Shown here one piece after another: positions 17,396 through 27,070 of a stretch of 64,000 bases of DNA. Each line of letters begins with the position of its first letter. Within the stretch, counting starts at the first letter, position 1. The notes under the pieces are model-generated. The model had not been told where the DNA came from, searched no databases, and was given only the letters and a program-made list of their open reading frames with translations. The position numbers and the translations under genes were made by a program. The stretch comes from Streptomyces sp. NBC_01591 (GTDB taxonomy: Bacteria > Actinomycetota > Actinomycetes > Streptomycetales > Streptomycetaceae), in the NCBI RefSeq assembly GCF_035918155.1, contig NZ_CP109327.1, forward strand, positions 620,001-684,000, read 5' to 3'.

Positions 17396-18042
17396 TCACC
17401 AGCTGATTCCGGCCGCCACCGGCAGGTGGTCGCTGCCAGTGGCCGGCAGCAGCCACGAGCTCTTCGGCTCCACGCCACGAACCAGGATCTGGCCGATCCG
17501 CGCCACCGGGAACTTCGCCGGCCAGCTGAAGCCGATGCCGTCCCCGGCCACGACCTGGACCGAGTGCATCTGCAAGGTGATGCCGGCGAACGCGCGGTCG
17601 TCCATGGTGCCGTCACCGAAATCCGTGCGGGCCAGATGGGTCAGCAAGGACTCCAGCACCGGCGTCGTCGTGATCGCTGTCGGCCCCTCGAACGTGAACG
17701 GCGTGCGATCGGGAGCGAAGAAGGCGTCGTGGAACTCCACACCCGCCGTCGTCCGCCCCCGTGCACCACTCCGGCCGGCATCCACAGCCCGTGCCCCTCG
17801 GACACGGTGAAGACACGGCCCTCCACAAGGGACGTCAGCGTTCCCCCGCGCACCCAGACGAGCTCGTGCAGGTGATGCGAGTGCGGCGCCCACTCCGTGG
17901 GAACGGGAGGAACCTGTGATTCGGCGAGGATGACAAAGGGTGCCGCCGTCTGCCCCGGAAGTGCCGCGGCTCGGCGCACCGCAGTGCCCGTTTCGCGCTG
18001 CCACATCCCGGGGCTCGCGCCATTACGGGACGATTCGACCAT
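17396..18042 (-). pseudogene. AraC-regulator N-terminus fused to VanJ-like phosphatase C-terminus
   Basis: From ATG 18042 the product is the cupin arm of an AraC regulator (PHSHHLHELVWVRGGTLTSL, then VFTVSEGHGLWMPAGVVH). A one-base indel near 17762 shifts the frame to TAGVEFHDAFFAPDRTPFTF. The AraC DNA-binding domain never appears. Instead the same frame passes into FSWPAKFPVARIGQILVRGV and ATGSDHLPVAA, the C-terminal active-site strand of endonuclease/exonuclease/phosphatase-family proteins of the VanJ type. Two unrelated genes have been joined by a deletion and then frameshifted. The Tn3 fragment begins directly after. Confidence 0.7.
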
Positions 18043-18515
18043 ACGAGCGAGTGTATCCAGGGCCGGTATCGACGTCGCACGCCCCCCGTAGTCCGGACGT
18101 GCTGCTGGTCCGTCCGGGCCGGTCGTGGGCCCGACTCTTCGCGCGATGCACGTCTCTGGAGGACGGCTCGCCGGGGTGCCGCCCCCAACAAACACTCAGC
18201 CGCAGGGGGCAATGCGAGGACCCCGCTCACGCGGCTGTTCCTGGTCGAACATGAACTTGGGTCAGGTGAGTTGGCTGCTGTTCGGCATGCTCCCCTCGCC
18301 TGGAAGGCACGAGCCTGCCATGGGCGGTCACCGGCTGAGCAGAGCTTCGCCGTACGGCGTCCAGCATGGCGACCTCGCGGTATGGCCATCGGCGGGGTGA
18401 TCGTCCAAGGTGGGCCGGTGAGCGGAGGTCACGCGACAGATCTTCATCGTCGCCACATAGTGCTCTACCGGCCGGTGGCCCGTAGCACCGTGCCAAGCAG
18501 CGTCGGCCGGCTGTT
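18043..18515. other. Spacer without recognisable genes
   Basis: About 470 bases upstream of the AraC relic and downstream of the FG-GAP gene. Frames on both strands are low-complexity shadows, and I see no RNA gene or strong hairpin. Confidence 0.5.
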
Positions 18516-19934
18516 TCAGTGGCCGAAGTCGGAGCTGTCCCCCGGCTCCGGCTTCAGTCCCAGATCCGCGGGCCCGATGAGCGTCGGCCTGGAGGTGCTG
18601 ATGCCGGACGGGCCGCCGCGCAGGACCCGCACTGTGTCGTCGGCCCCGCTCGCGTACCACGTGCCGACCGCCAGTTCGGCCGCGCCGTCACCGTTCAGGT
18701 CCTGGATCGCCAGCATGGGCCGCATCGGGAGGCCGGGCAAGCTCTGCGCGTTCTTGCCGGCCAGGCCCTTCGGTCCGCCGCGCAGCACCAGGGTCACCAT
18801 CTTGTTGCCCTTGGCCGGGGCGCTGAACGCGATGTCGGCGTAGCCGTCGCCGTTCACGTCACCCGTCGCCGGCGCGTACCCGAAGTTGCAGTGGGAGGAG
18901 ACCGGCTTGCCGGGTAACCCCGGTGTCTTCTCGTCGATCGTCGTGGGCTTCAGGCTGGTGCTCTGCCCGCTCTTTCCGCCGTACGCGACCATCAGCCGGC
19001 TGCCGCCCTCGGGCGTGGCTACGTCGCCGATGATCTCGCAAGTGAGGCTGACGATCACATCGGCGAAGCCGTCCTTGTTCACGTCGGACGTGAGGGTGAT
19101 CGAGCCGTACATGTCCTTGCCGCGCGCGTCCTTGAGGCGCGGCCCCTTCTTCAGTACGCCGCCGGCCGCGCCGCGGTACACGACGGTGGCTCGGGGGGCC
19201 GGCATCTCGTCCGCGAACACATGCGACCAGGTGACCACCAGATCGTCCTTGCCGTCGCCGTTCACGTCGCCGACTCCGGTGGGCCGGGGGGTGTAGTACG
19301 ACGGATTGTCAGGGGTGAGGTCGAGCGTCTTCGTACGGGCGGGCTTGCCCGTCCGGGTGAACGGGCCGAACCGGACCGTCGCCTTGGAGTCCATGCTCCT
19401 GCTCGTGACGAGGTCGGCGTGGCCGTCGCCGTCGAAGTCGCCGGCGACCGGCGTGGCGCCGGTCAGTCTGGCCGCTCCGGAGAGCTTCTTCTTTCCGCCC
19501 CAGACCACGAAGACCGTACTGCTGCCGGCCTGCGTGATGAGGTCGCTGCGGCCGTCGCCGTCGAGGTCGGCCGAGATGGCACCGCTGCCGAATCGGCCGC
19601 CGGTGCCCGCCTTGCCGAGGCCGAGACTGTCCTGGGTGATCACCTGGTGGCGCCGGGTATCGGGTCCGGCCGTCGAGCCGTGCACCACGGCCGCGTAGCC
19701 GGCGGCGTACTTGCCGTTGACCGTGGCTGAGGTGTCGGTGATGACGAGATCCTCTTTCCCGTCGCCGTCGAAGTCGGCGTGGGCCCCGGCGGTGTCGGGG
19801 TCGGCTGCGGGCCGCTTCGCGGCCGTGGGGGTCTGCGTCACGCTCGGTGAGACGGCGGAGTCGGGTACGGCCCCGGGGGCCCCGCAGGCGGTTGCCGCAG
19901 TCAGGGCCAGGGTGGTGACAAGTCGTTTCCACAT
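18516..19934 (-). CDS. FG-GAP/VCBS-repeat lipoprotein
   Basis: The 472-residue precursor has a lipoprotein signal (MWKRLVTTLALTAATAC) whose Cys17 would be acylated, then a Ser/Thr/Pro linker. At least seven calcium-loop repeats of the form D-x-D/N-x-D-G-x-x-D/E-L follow: DFDGDGKEDLVIT, DLDGDGRSDLITQ, DFDGDGHADLVTS, DVNGDGKDDLVVT, DVNKDGFADVIVS, DVNGDGYADIAFS and DLNGDGAAELAVG. These fold as an integrin-like beta-propeller on the outer face of the membrane. Such proteins are abundant in Streptomyces; adhesion or matrix roles are proposed, none proven here. Confidence 0.92.
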   Translation of the reverse strand: MWKRLVTTLALTAATACGAPGAVPDSAVSPSVTQTPTAAKRPAADPDTAGAHADFDGDGKEDLVITDTSATVNGKYAAGYAAVVHGSTAGPDTRRHQVITQDSLGLGKAGTGGRFGSGAISADLDGDGRSDLITQAGSSTVFVVWGGKKKLSGAARLTGATPVAGDFDGDGHADLVTSRSMDSKATVRFGPFTRTGKPARTKTLDLTPDNPSYYTPRPTGVGDVNGDGKDDLVVTWSHVFADEMPAPRATVVYRGAAGGVLKKGPRLKDARGKDMYGSITLTSDVNKDGFADVIVSLTCEIIGDVATPEGGSRLMVAYGGKSGQSTSLKPTTIDEKTPGLPGKPVSSHCNFGYAPATGDVNGDGYADIAFSAPAKGNKMVTLVLRGGPKGLAGKNAQSLPGLPMRPMLAIQDLNGDGAAELAVGTWYASGADDTVRVLRGGPSGISTSRPTLIGPADLGLKPEPGDSSDFGH

Positions 19935-20215
19935 GTGGAGTTGGACCGGAGCCGCCCCCGAATAGTTGTGCGGGCGGCCAGGCAGACCGTACGGCGGTGC
20001 CCACGCCGGTACGGGTCACCGCCGCCCTGCCGACGGGTCGACGGGCCGTTCCAGGACCGGCACGGGCCACGGGCCCCCGGCGCCCAGTTCCGCCGCCACC
20101 GCCTGGCACGACACACCGCCGAGCAGTACACGGCATCGGGCCGCGCCCCCTGCCTCAGCCATTCACCGCAGCCCCCGCACACCCGCTCCCCGGCCCGCCC
20201 GGTGTCCTCGGACAC
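19901..20215 (-). CDS. Small CxxC...C zinc-ribbon-like protein
   Basis: GTG at 20213-20215 begins SEDTGRAGERVCGGCGEWLR, and AVYCSAVCRARRWRRN follows. The CxxC...CxxxC arrangement with a basic tail is common in small Streptomyces proteins of unknown role. The last 50 residues are Arg-rich and the stop falls inside the FG-GAP gene start (34-base overlap), so the C-terminus may have been altered. The gene begins about 57 bases after the 3' edge of the group II intron. Confidence 0.5.
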   Translation of the reverse strand: MSEDTGRAGERVCGGCGEWLRQGARPDAVYCSAVCRARRWRRNWAPGARGPCRSWNGPSTRRQGGGDPYRRGHRRTVCLAARTTIRGRLRSNSTCGNDLSPPWP

Positions 20216-20327
20216 CACGCCGTCGTAGGGCCCCAGGACACCCGTCAATGCAGTCCAGGAGCAGGCACTGAGTAGGGTCGGGGACTGGCGCGGTGGCTGT
20301 CGCTCCGTTTCCAGTCCCCGCCGCTTC

Positions 20328-20361
20328 AAACCGTGCATGCAGTTCTCCCGCACACGGCTTT
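20328..20361 (-). ncRNA. Group II intron domain V
   Basis: The 34-base segment starts AAAGCCGTG and ends CACGGTTT on the minus strand. The ends pair as the lower stem with the catalytic AGC triad, a two-base 3' bulge follows, and a GAGA-type loop caps the top. Length and layout match the consensus catalytic hairpin. Confidence 0.75.
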
Positions 20362-20363
20362 CC

Positions 20364-21207
20364 GACATCGTTCACCACGAAATCATCGCAGTACCTCACC
20401 AGTGTCCCCAGCCGACGGCCTTCGTTTTGCCACGCCTCATCGAGAACGTGCAGCGCGATATTCGCCAGCAGAGGTGAAACCGGTGAGCCCTGTGGGGTAC
20501 CCGCCCCGGTCGGGGAGGTCACCCCGCCCTCCAGAACTCCCATCCGCAGCCAGGCCCGGATCAGTTTCAGCATCGACCGGTCCACCACGTGTCGGGCCAC
20601 CTGAGCCATCAGCGCCTCGTGGTCGATCGTGCCGAAGCAATCACGGATGTCGGCCTCGAAACACCCACTCCCGCCGCCGGTTCGCGGCAACCCGCACTGC
20701 TTCGCACGCGTCGATCGCGGACCGCTTCGGCCGGAATCCGTAGCTCGCCTCGGTGAACTGGGCCTCGAATACCGGTTCCAGGACCAGTTTCGCGGCCGTC
20801 ATCACCACCCGGTCCGCCACCGTGAGAATCGATAGCGGCCGGAACTCCCCCCGGCCGCCCCGGTTTGGGAATCTGGACCCGCCGCAGCACCGACGGACGA
20901 ATACGTATTCGACCGCAACTTCTGCGGCAGGTCCAGGAGGAATACATCCACCCCCGAGGCCGCCACAGCGTCAGCGGCCGTCCCGTCCACGCCGGGGGCA
21001 CCCCGGTTTGCGCACACCAGCCCACGCCCGCCTGAGAACGTTCATGCGGCGGACATGGCCATACAGGGCGTGAAACCGGCGTTCGGGTTCTTGCTTGGCA
21101 CAGCGGTAAAGCGTCCGTTGCAGGACTCGGACCTTGTCCAAAGGACGGCCACCCGGTCCTGTGGCGCCTTCCTCCCGGCGGATGGAGCTAACCGAAACGG
21201 CACTCAT
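20364..21207 (-). pseudogene. Group II intron reverse transcriptase, frameshifted and lacking its C-terminal half
   Basis: The ATG at 21207 follows AGGAGG. Similarity to intron-encoded RTs runs through [104 protein letters not shown] and the YxDD box RYCDDFVV, in several frames (an extra T in GTGTTTCGAGGCC is one identifiable indel). After DDFVV the protein signature ends at once and domain V follows. The RT thumb, X/maturase and any endonuclease domain are gone. The gene is dead. Confidence 0.85.
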
Positions 21208-22077
21208 CCGGGTCCCTCCTAGTTCGCGAATCACATCGATGAAGCAGGGTCCTTCGCTCCCGACGGGTTGTGTTGTCCCGCCGATCACCACTACTACGGC
21301 CCCTCCGACTGCCTCTCGACAACCCGCCATTTCCCAGTTCTGCCGGTTATAGGCAGGCCACGCTTCCCGGGCCGCAAACCCGGGCCGAGGAGGTCCTCTC
21401 CAGTTCCCAGGACAACCTTCCGACCATTCCACGCCCCTTACGCCGGGAGGTTCTTCGGCGACCGCTCCAGGTCCGAAATCGCCTTCCATGGCCTTCGCCA
21501 AACAAGCACAGGCTCGGCTCCTCCTTGGCCCCCCGAGGACGGGGGTTAAATAACGACGCTGCAGGCTTCACTTCATGTTGCGGACTGGCCGGTTGCACGC
21601 CCCCCGAAGGGCGCTTGTCACTCCACTTCGACGCCACCATTTCGAGTGACGCCAGGATTCAGCTACCGGGGACCCTGGCGTCTCCCCGGACCGGACTTCC
21701 ACCGGCTGGCTATCCTGAGCTTGACGTCCGGTTACACCACCACACCCCATCTGAGCTGCGATGACGTCCGGACTGCTGGACGTACACTTGTTCTTCAACC
21801 CTTCAGTCGGTGTAGGGCGATGAGTGTCCTCTCGCGGCGGATGGATTTGCCCACGTCGTAGCAGGGTGCCCGGCGTCTGTTGCCGGTGCCGGGTGGTCGT
21901 CCGGAGTCGGTCCGGTGGGGTTTCGGTGCTTGGGCAGGACAGGACAAGACATGTGCTGGCGGAGGTTCCGAGACGTCCGGCGAATGCCAAGGTCAGCAAC
22001 TCAGTTCGAGGCACATTGCGACACCGGATGACGCAGTGCCGGCAGCCGGGGACGAGGCCAACCAGCGAACCCGAGCC

Positions 22078-22944
22078 CTATGTGCCCACGCCCACGGCGC
22101 CTTGCACGAATCGCCGGAGGTGCGTACGCACAGCGTCGGGCTGCTCCAACCAGGGCTCGTGCCCTGCGCCCTCGATCCGGGTCAGCGGAAGAGCGAGCCG
22201 GAGCGCGAGTGATTCAAGCGCCGACACAGGACGGGGATCGTCGGCCCCACCGAGGAGCTCCGCCCGCGCGGGCAGCCGCGCACGTAGCTCGGCAAGGTGC
22301 TCATCGAGCGGATCCGCGCGTCCTTCCTTGCCGAGTTCGCCGTTCATAGACCAGTTGACCGGGCGACGCTGCCTGGCACCCTGGGCTGCCCAGTGCCACC
22401 CGCGTCCGGGATCGGCGTGGTCGGTGAACCAGGACAGCGTGAGCAGCTCGACTTCTTGCTCGTCCGTGCGGTGCGGCAATTCCTCCAATGCGCGGAGCCG
22501 CTCCTGCTGCGCTGCGGACATGCGGCGGCCTCGCTCCGCTCGGTCCCCGGTGCGCCAATCACCGACGAATGGCCCGCACATCAGCAGCATCCCGGCCACT
22601 CGGTCAGAGTGCCTCAGGCAGAACCGGCTCGCCAGATCGGTGCCGTAGGAGTGCCCGATCAGCACGGCCTTGGGCACATCCCACGCGTCGAGCAGCTCGG
22701 CGAGATCGTCGACATGCCGGGCGAAGGAATGGGGGCCCCGCCACGGGGATCGGCCCGTGCCACGCTGGTCGTACCGGTATACAGGTGCGAGGTCCGCGAC
22801 CATGAGGGCGACATCGCCCAGATAGTCCGGCAGACCCGGACCGCCATGGAGCATGACCACGGGCAGCTGCCGAGTCGTGTCCCCCAGCGCCATCCAGCGC
22901 AACTGCGCCTCGTCGGTCATCGACACGAGGCCCTGCTTCTCCAT
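22078..22944 (-). CDS. Alpha/beta hydrolase (proline iminopeptidase-like)
   Basis: The oxyanion-hole motif MLHGGPGLPDYLGDV and the nucleophile elbow LIGHSYGTDLASRF are both intact, and the C-terminal His lies in IEGAGHEPWLEQP. HGGPG is characteristic of the proline iminopeptidase branch, which also contains esterases and lactonases. The start is uncertain: ATG 22944, GTG 22926 and ATG 22920 are all close, with weak ribosome binding sites, and the upstream frame is not conserved-looking. It stands alone between the intron and a decayed region. Confidence 0.85.
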   Translation of the reverse strand: MEKQGLVSMTDEAQLRWMALGDTTRQLPVVMLHGGPGLPDYLGDVALMVADLAPVYRYDQRGTGRSPWRGPHSFARHVDDLAELLDAWDVPKAVLIGHSYGTDLASRFCLRHSDRVAGMLLMCGPFVGDWRTGDRAERGRRMSAAQQERLRALEELPHRTDEQEVELLTLSWFTDHADPGRGWHWAAQGARQRRPVNWSMNGELGKEGRADPLDEHLAELRARLPARAELLGGADDPRPVSALESLALRLALPLTRIEGAGHEPWLEQPDAVRTHLRRFVQGAVGVGT

Positions 22945-23499
22945 CAAAGTCACTGCGAAGAACCTACCGGCGTCACTGAGACTCCGCCAAAGGTTGACGA
23001 ACAAGCTGGGGCCTCCCCCATCGAAACCAGCGCGGGCGCCCTGACCGAGACACGGCTCGAAGCGCTGGACGAGATCGGTCCAGGGTGGTGCCCGGCCTGG
23101 GACGCAGATGGCGACGGTGCTTCCGCCTCACCCGGACCCGCCTCCAGAACGGCGGGACCGGCCCGGGAGGACGAACGCCCGGTGCGACGGACCCAGGTGG
23201 CATGCGCGTAGCCGGTCCGAAGGAGGGCGGCGTGAGTACCGATCAGCACGGCGTGTACGGGGAAGAGCTGGGGTTTCGAGGAGAGCTGGGCCGAGGGTGT
23301 CCGCGCAGTCGTGGGCGAACTGCTGCGCATCGCGCGGTCCCGCACCGGCCCGGGTAGTTTTCTTGGTCCTGATGCATCGGACAGGATCCTGGCCGTGGTC
23401 CTCAGCGCCGGGCGCGAGGGTGAGCGGGACGGTTGCGTGCGGTGTCCGGGAGCGTTCGCCGGGGCGGTTCCGTGGGCGCTGGCGTCCCGGTGCAGGCCT
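22945..23499. other. Spacer without recognisable genes
   Basis: About 555 bases with only low-complexity frames. The part near 23400-23500 may hold the eroded 3' end of the FAD reductase pseudogene, but no conserved motif can be read. Confidence 0.45.
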
Positions 23500-24066
23500 G
23501 GCCGGGCTCGCCGGTCAGCGTCCGCGGGCGGCGGAAGTCGGCCGGGCGGTTGCCCGCGGACGACCCCGGTGATCCGGCTTTCCCGGCGGGTGACGGCGGT
23601 GAGATCGAGTGCCTCCGCATCTCCCCCGGCGCTCGAAGTGTTCCAGGCGCATGCCGGTGCGCACATCGACATCCCTGGCGCGGTGCAGCGCGGTGACCGC
23701 TTCGGTGATCTGCGGGGGGCCGGTTCCCGGGAGGGTACGCGGGTGGCCGCCGGTGGCCAGCTGCAGTCGGCGGTAGGACAGAGCGGTGCTGTCGGCGAGC
23801 GTGACTGTACGGTCGCCGGGGCGGAGGTCCGCGACCGCGGTGACGGTGCGCACCTCGGTGCCCTGTGCGGGTCAGCTGCCCGCCGGTCGCGGCGGCATGC
23901 GGGACGGGGCTGCGAACCGGCGAGCATCCTTCTTGGGCAACGGTGGTCCGTGGTAGGGGCGTTCGGGGTCTTCGCCGATCGGCGTGGTCTGCTCGTCGTA
24001 ACCCTCCTCGTGCAGGGTGAGGGCGGCGGTGGCTCCCGCGTTGCCGGGGCCGACGACGACCGTGGG
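23500..24066 (-). pseudogene. Rubredoxin/ferredoxin reductase remnant
   Basis: Directly after the rubredoxin stop the minus strand reads TVVVGPGNAGATAALTLHEE, then PIGEDPERPYHGPPLPKK. This is the FAD-binding N-terminus of an NAD(P)H-rubredoxin/ferredoxin reductase (normally VxGxGxAG...LIGxExxxPYxRPPLSK). Fragments AVADLRPGDRTVTLADSTAL, YRRLQLATGG and HRARDVDVRTGMRLEHFE follow, with frame changes and missing spans. The NAD-binding domain and C-terminus are not recoverable. The intact ancestor would have passed electrons to the adjacent rubredoxin. Confidence 0.7.
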
Positions 24067-24067
24067 A

Positions 24068-24241
24068 TCAGGTATGCGTGATCTCGGACATCTCGAAGTC
24101 CGCCCTGGCTGCGCCGCAGTCGGGGCACGACCAGTCATCGGGGATGTCCTCCCAGCGGGTGCCGGGGGCGATCCCCTCCTCCGGCCAGCCTTCGGTCTCG
24201 TCGTACACGAAGCCGCACGCCGGGCAGTGGTAGCGGCTCAT
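24068..24241 (-). CDS. Rubredoxin
   Basis: The 57-residue protein has the two iron-binding knuckles [10 protein letters not shown] and [13 protein letters not shown] separated by the conserved [11 protein letters not shown] loop, which is diagnostic. ATG 24241 gives the canonical N-terminus MSRYHCPAC. Rubredoxins carry electrons to alkane hydroxylases and related enzymes. Here the downstream reductase is decayed and no alkB-type hydroxylase is in the window, so the gene may be an orphan of a lost alkane-oxidation operon or be served from elsewhere. Confidence 0.93.
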   Translation of the reverse strand: MSRYHCPACGFVYDETEGWPEEGIAPGTRWEDIPDDWSCPDCGAARADFEMSEITHT

Positions 24242-24542
24242 GTCGCCGCCCCGTATCGGGCGATGGCCCGCCGCATCGCCCGCATCACCGCACGGATCGC
24301 CTACCCCGCAGCCGGACGCTGAGCCAGCTGCGGGCATACGGTGCAAGCCCGCAGGCGCGGCGGGCGCGGGATCTGTCGGCCGGTCAGCTCACGGACCCGG
24401 ACGGGCGGTCGACGACCGCTGACCGCCCGCCTCGGGCAACGCTCGTCGGCCCGGACGCCGCCGGGCCGGTGAACTCCCCCGGGAACAGGCGAGCACTGCC
24501 ACCCGCCCTGTAACCCCGGCGGGTCGAGATCGTTGGTAGGGC

Positions 24543-24749
24543 ATGAACAACACCAAGCGCATTCTCGCCGCTCTCTCCCTCGGTGCCGCCGCCTTCGGGG
24601 CGCTCGTCACACCTGCCAGTGCCGACCCCGACCCCGTGGACACGGTCACCTGCCTCAGCGAGGCCCCGTCCGACCTCACGGCCCTCGTCGACCCTGCTGG
24701 CCTGGGAGCTCCCTCCGAGGTTCCGGGCACGAGCTGCCTGGCGCCCTGA
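24543..24749 (+). CDS. Small secreted protein
   Basis: The 68-residue precursor MNNTKRILAALSLGAAAFGA-LVTPASA has a classical signal peptide with a likely cut after ASA (residue 27). It leaves a mature peptide of about 41 residues with two cysteines (VTCLSE and TSCLAP) that could form a disulfide. Streptomyces encodes many such small secreted proteins of unknown function. The frame is short but its composition and signal make it credible. Confidence 0.7.
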   Translation: MNNTKRILAALSLGAAAFGALVTPASADPDPVDTVTCLSEAPSDLTALVDPAGLGAPSEVPGTSCLAP

Positions 24750-24943
24750 ATCCGAGTGGAGCCCGGCCACGAGCTCAGGCAGCGCGCCCGCCGCGCACCC
24801 CGTTCCTCCGAGCCGCGCCCGCCGGGAAGACCGAAAGCCCATGGCAAACCCTCTCCACCCCTGAACAGCGGGTTGAACAAGCGGATGCCGGCCTGAAGCA
24901 ACTTGTCCGGACCTGCCTTTCGGGCGGCGAACGGGCATGAGAT

Positions 24944-25084
24944 GGGTTACGCCATTTCTGCGAGGCGTACGCCCGCGACTCCGGCATCCCCCTGCCGGAA
25001 CTCGACGAACGAGCCACACACGCCTTCGCCCCCATGATCACCGGACTCACCACCCCCGCGCCGAAGGAAACCCCGCCGGATTGA
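24944..25084 (+). pseudogene. 3' fragment of an unknown protein-coding gene
   Basis: In-frame sequence CEAYARDSGIPLPELDERAT, then HAFAPMITGLTTP...PPD and a stop (25082-25084) reads like a real C-terminus and is followed at once by a strong hairpin. No 5' part exists. The parent family is not recognised. Confidence 0.4.
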
Positions 25085-25108
25085 CCGGCTCGCCCGAGCC
25101 GGTCAATC
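25079..25108 (+). terminator. Perfect 14-bp hairpin terminator
   Basis: GATTGACCGGCTCG and CGAGCCGGTCAATC are perfect inverted copies separated by two bases and overlap the stop codon of the gene fragment ending at 25084. There is no T-run, as is usual in Streptomyces. It may also protect against read-through from the convergent amidase. Confidence 0.75.
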
Positions 25109-25320
25109 CTCGCCGCGGGCCGTCGGCGGGGATCCGGGGACGCCGGGGGTCTTGCCGGAGGAGCGCCTCGGCCATGGCGTTCCGGTATGGCCGGGTGGCG
25201 CCACCGGCGGGCAGGGCGGCCCGAAGCCCGGTGCACGCGCCGCCGACGATCACGGGATCGCGGCCGCCCCAGGACATGCGCGGGACACAGGGAATTCCGC
25301 TCGACCGCGAGCGGCTGCTG

Positions 25321-26783
25321 CTACAGGACGGGGCGGTTCTCCGGGCCGAACGCCCATGGCCGGGCGGCCTCCAGGGCCTTGCCGACGCGGAAGGCAGTCG
25401 CGTCGGCATAGGGGTGGCCGACGATCTGCATTCCGGTGGGTACATCCCAACTCGACATCCCCGAGGGAACGTTGAGTACCGGACAACGATTATTGATGTT
25501 GAACGGAATGGTCATCGCACACCACCGCGTGTCAGCGACCTCCTCCCCGTGCACAACAACCTTGTCGCCGGTCAGGTCGTCACCGGCGAGCCAGCCAGGG
25601 ATGGCCGTCGTCGGGCACATAAGTGCGTCGAATCCCCGCATCGCTTCGGCGAGTTGGCGCTGGAGGCGCCCTTCGCTGCGCAGGCTGTCGAGGTAGCCGA
25701 CCTGGACGCGCACGTCCGTCATGACATCGGCGAAGGACGCGGCGTACGAGGAAAGCTGCTCGCGTTGTGTCTCGGTCACGTCGGTGACCATGCGGCCGAA
25801 GAGGGTGGCGAAGTGCCCCGCGACGGAGACGAGTACATCCTGGTGGGTCCAGGGGATCTCGATCTCCTCGACGGTGGCTCCCGCGTCGGCGAGGGCCGCG
25901 ACGGTGGCCCGCAGGTTCGCCTCGACCTCCGGATGCACGTCGTACTCACCCAACCGGACACACAGGGCGATGCGCATGCCGGCGACATCCTCGTACTGGG
26001 TCGGCAGGGTCACCTTGGGGAGGGACGTGTGATCGCGCCAGTCCTGGCCGGACAGAACGTTCTGAAAGGTGATCATGTCATCCACGGTGCGTCCGAGGGG
26101 GCCGTCACCCCGGTAGTGGTCGTTGACGAGGATGCCGTGGCCGGGGTTGCGGCCGTAGGGCGCCTTGAACCCGACGACTCCGTTGAACGCGGCCGGGATC
26201 CGGGTGGAGCCGCCGACGTCCGAACCGGACGCCAGCAGCGACGTGCCGCCGCCAGGGACGCACCGGAGCCTCCGGAGGAACCGCCCGGGGTGAAGTCCGG
26301 GTTCCAGGGATTGCGGGTGATGCCCCGCATACGGGAGTGGGTGAACGTGGCGATGGAGAACTCGGGCGTGGTGGTGCGGGCGTGCACGATGCCGCCGGCC
26401 TCCAGCACGCGATCGGTGAGAGGCGAGTTCTCCGCCGCGATGTTCCCGTCGTTGGTGAGGGACCCGTCGGTCAGGGTGCGCCCCTTGATGGCGTGCTTCT
26501 CCTTCAGTGCGACAGGGATGCCCTCCAGGGGACGGGGAGCAAGGCCGTTCTTGCCGAGGTAGCGGCGTTCGGCCTCGCGGGCCTGGGCACGTGCCTGGTC
26601 GAAGAGGCACTCGGTGAACGCGTTGATCCGCGGCTCGACCTGCTCGGTACGGTCGATGACGGCCTCCAGCAGCTCCACTGGGGAGAGCCGACGTGCGGAG
26701 AAGAGTCGCAGGGCATCCGTGGCGCTGAGGTAGGCGAGGTCGCCCGGAGCGTCGGAGGGCCTGAGAGAGTTCGCGTCGGTCAT
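25321..26783 (-). pseudogene. Amidase-signature enzyme with one-base deletion in the active-site loop
   Basis: ATG 26783 begins MTDANSLRPSDAPGDLAYLS. The N-terminal half shows the catalytic Lys in GIPVALKEKHAIKG and the start of the signature PGGSSGGSGASLA. At about 26245-26253 one base is missing (CTGGCGGCGGCACG where 15 bases are expected). The rest lies in another frame: SLLASGSDVGGSTRIPAAFN with the nucleophilic Ser, through to the C-terminus ATAFRVGKALEAARPWAFGP. Both halves are otherwise clean and total about 487 residues, so the lesion is recent or is a sequencing error. Amidases of this type hydrolyse carboxamides to acids and ammonia. Confidence 0.85.
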
Positions 26784-27070
26784 GCCGCTCACCTTGCATG
26801 GACGCTGCGCCGGGAGACCGATTTCACAGAGTTCCCTCACGGAAGCGGGTCTGTCCGCAGGAAATCCGCTGCCGGCCGAGGAGCGGGCTCCGAGTCGGTC
26901 CGCACGGCACAGCAAAGAACCCACCGGGCCGGCGCTCTTGGCCGCCGGACCGGCGGGTGGATCGGTCGCCCTGCGTACCGCCGCGACCGGGCAGGCCGCC
27001 GACCTGCGGCTGTCCGTCCAACTGCTCCAGCCGCTCAACTGCTGCTGTCCGTGCAGCTGCTGGTACCCGT

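Larger units (their letters stand above)
20272..21800 (-). mobile_element. Group II intron, internally deleted and inactive
   Basis: On the minus strand this element has 5' intron RNA (about 21800-21208, with segments such as GGTGGAAGTCCGGTCCGGGG), a reverse-transcriptase frame from 21207, a 34-nt domain V at 20361-20328, a domain VI-like stem (GGGGACTGG...CCAGTCCCC, 20319-20280), and a CCCTAC end near 20272. The RT is frameshifted several times and its second half is missing, so the YCDD box runs almost directly into domain V. The exact 5' boundary is not determined: I could not fix a GUGYG start. Self-mobility is impossible; splicing in trans is conceivable. Confidence 0.75.
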
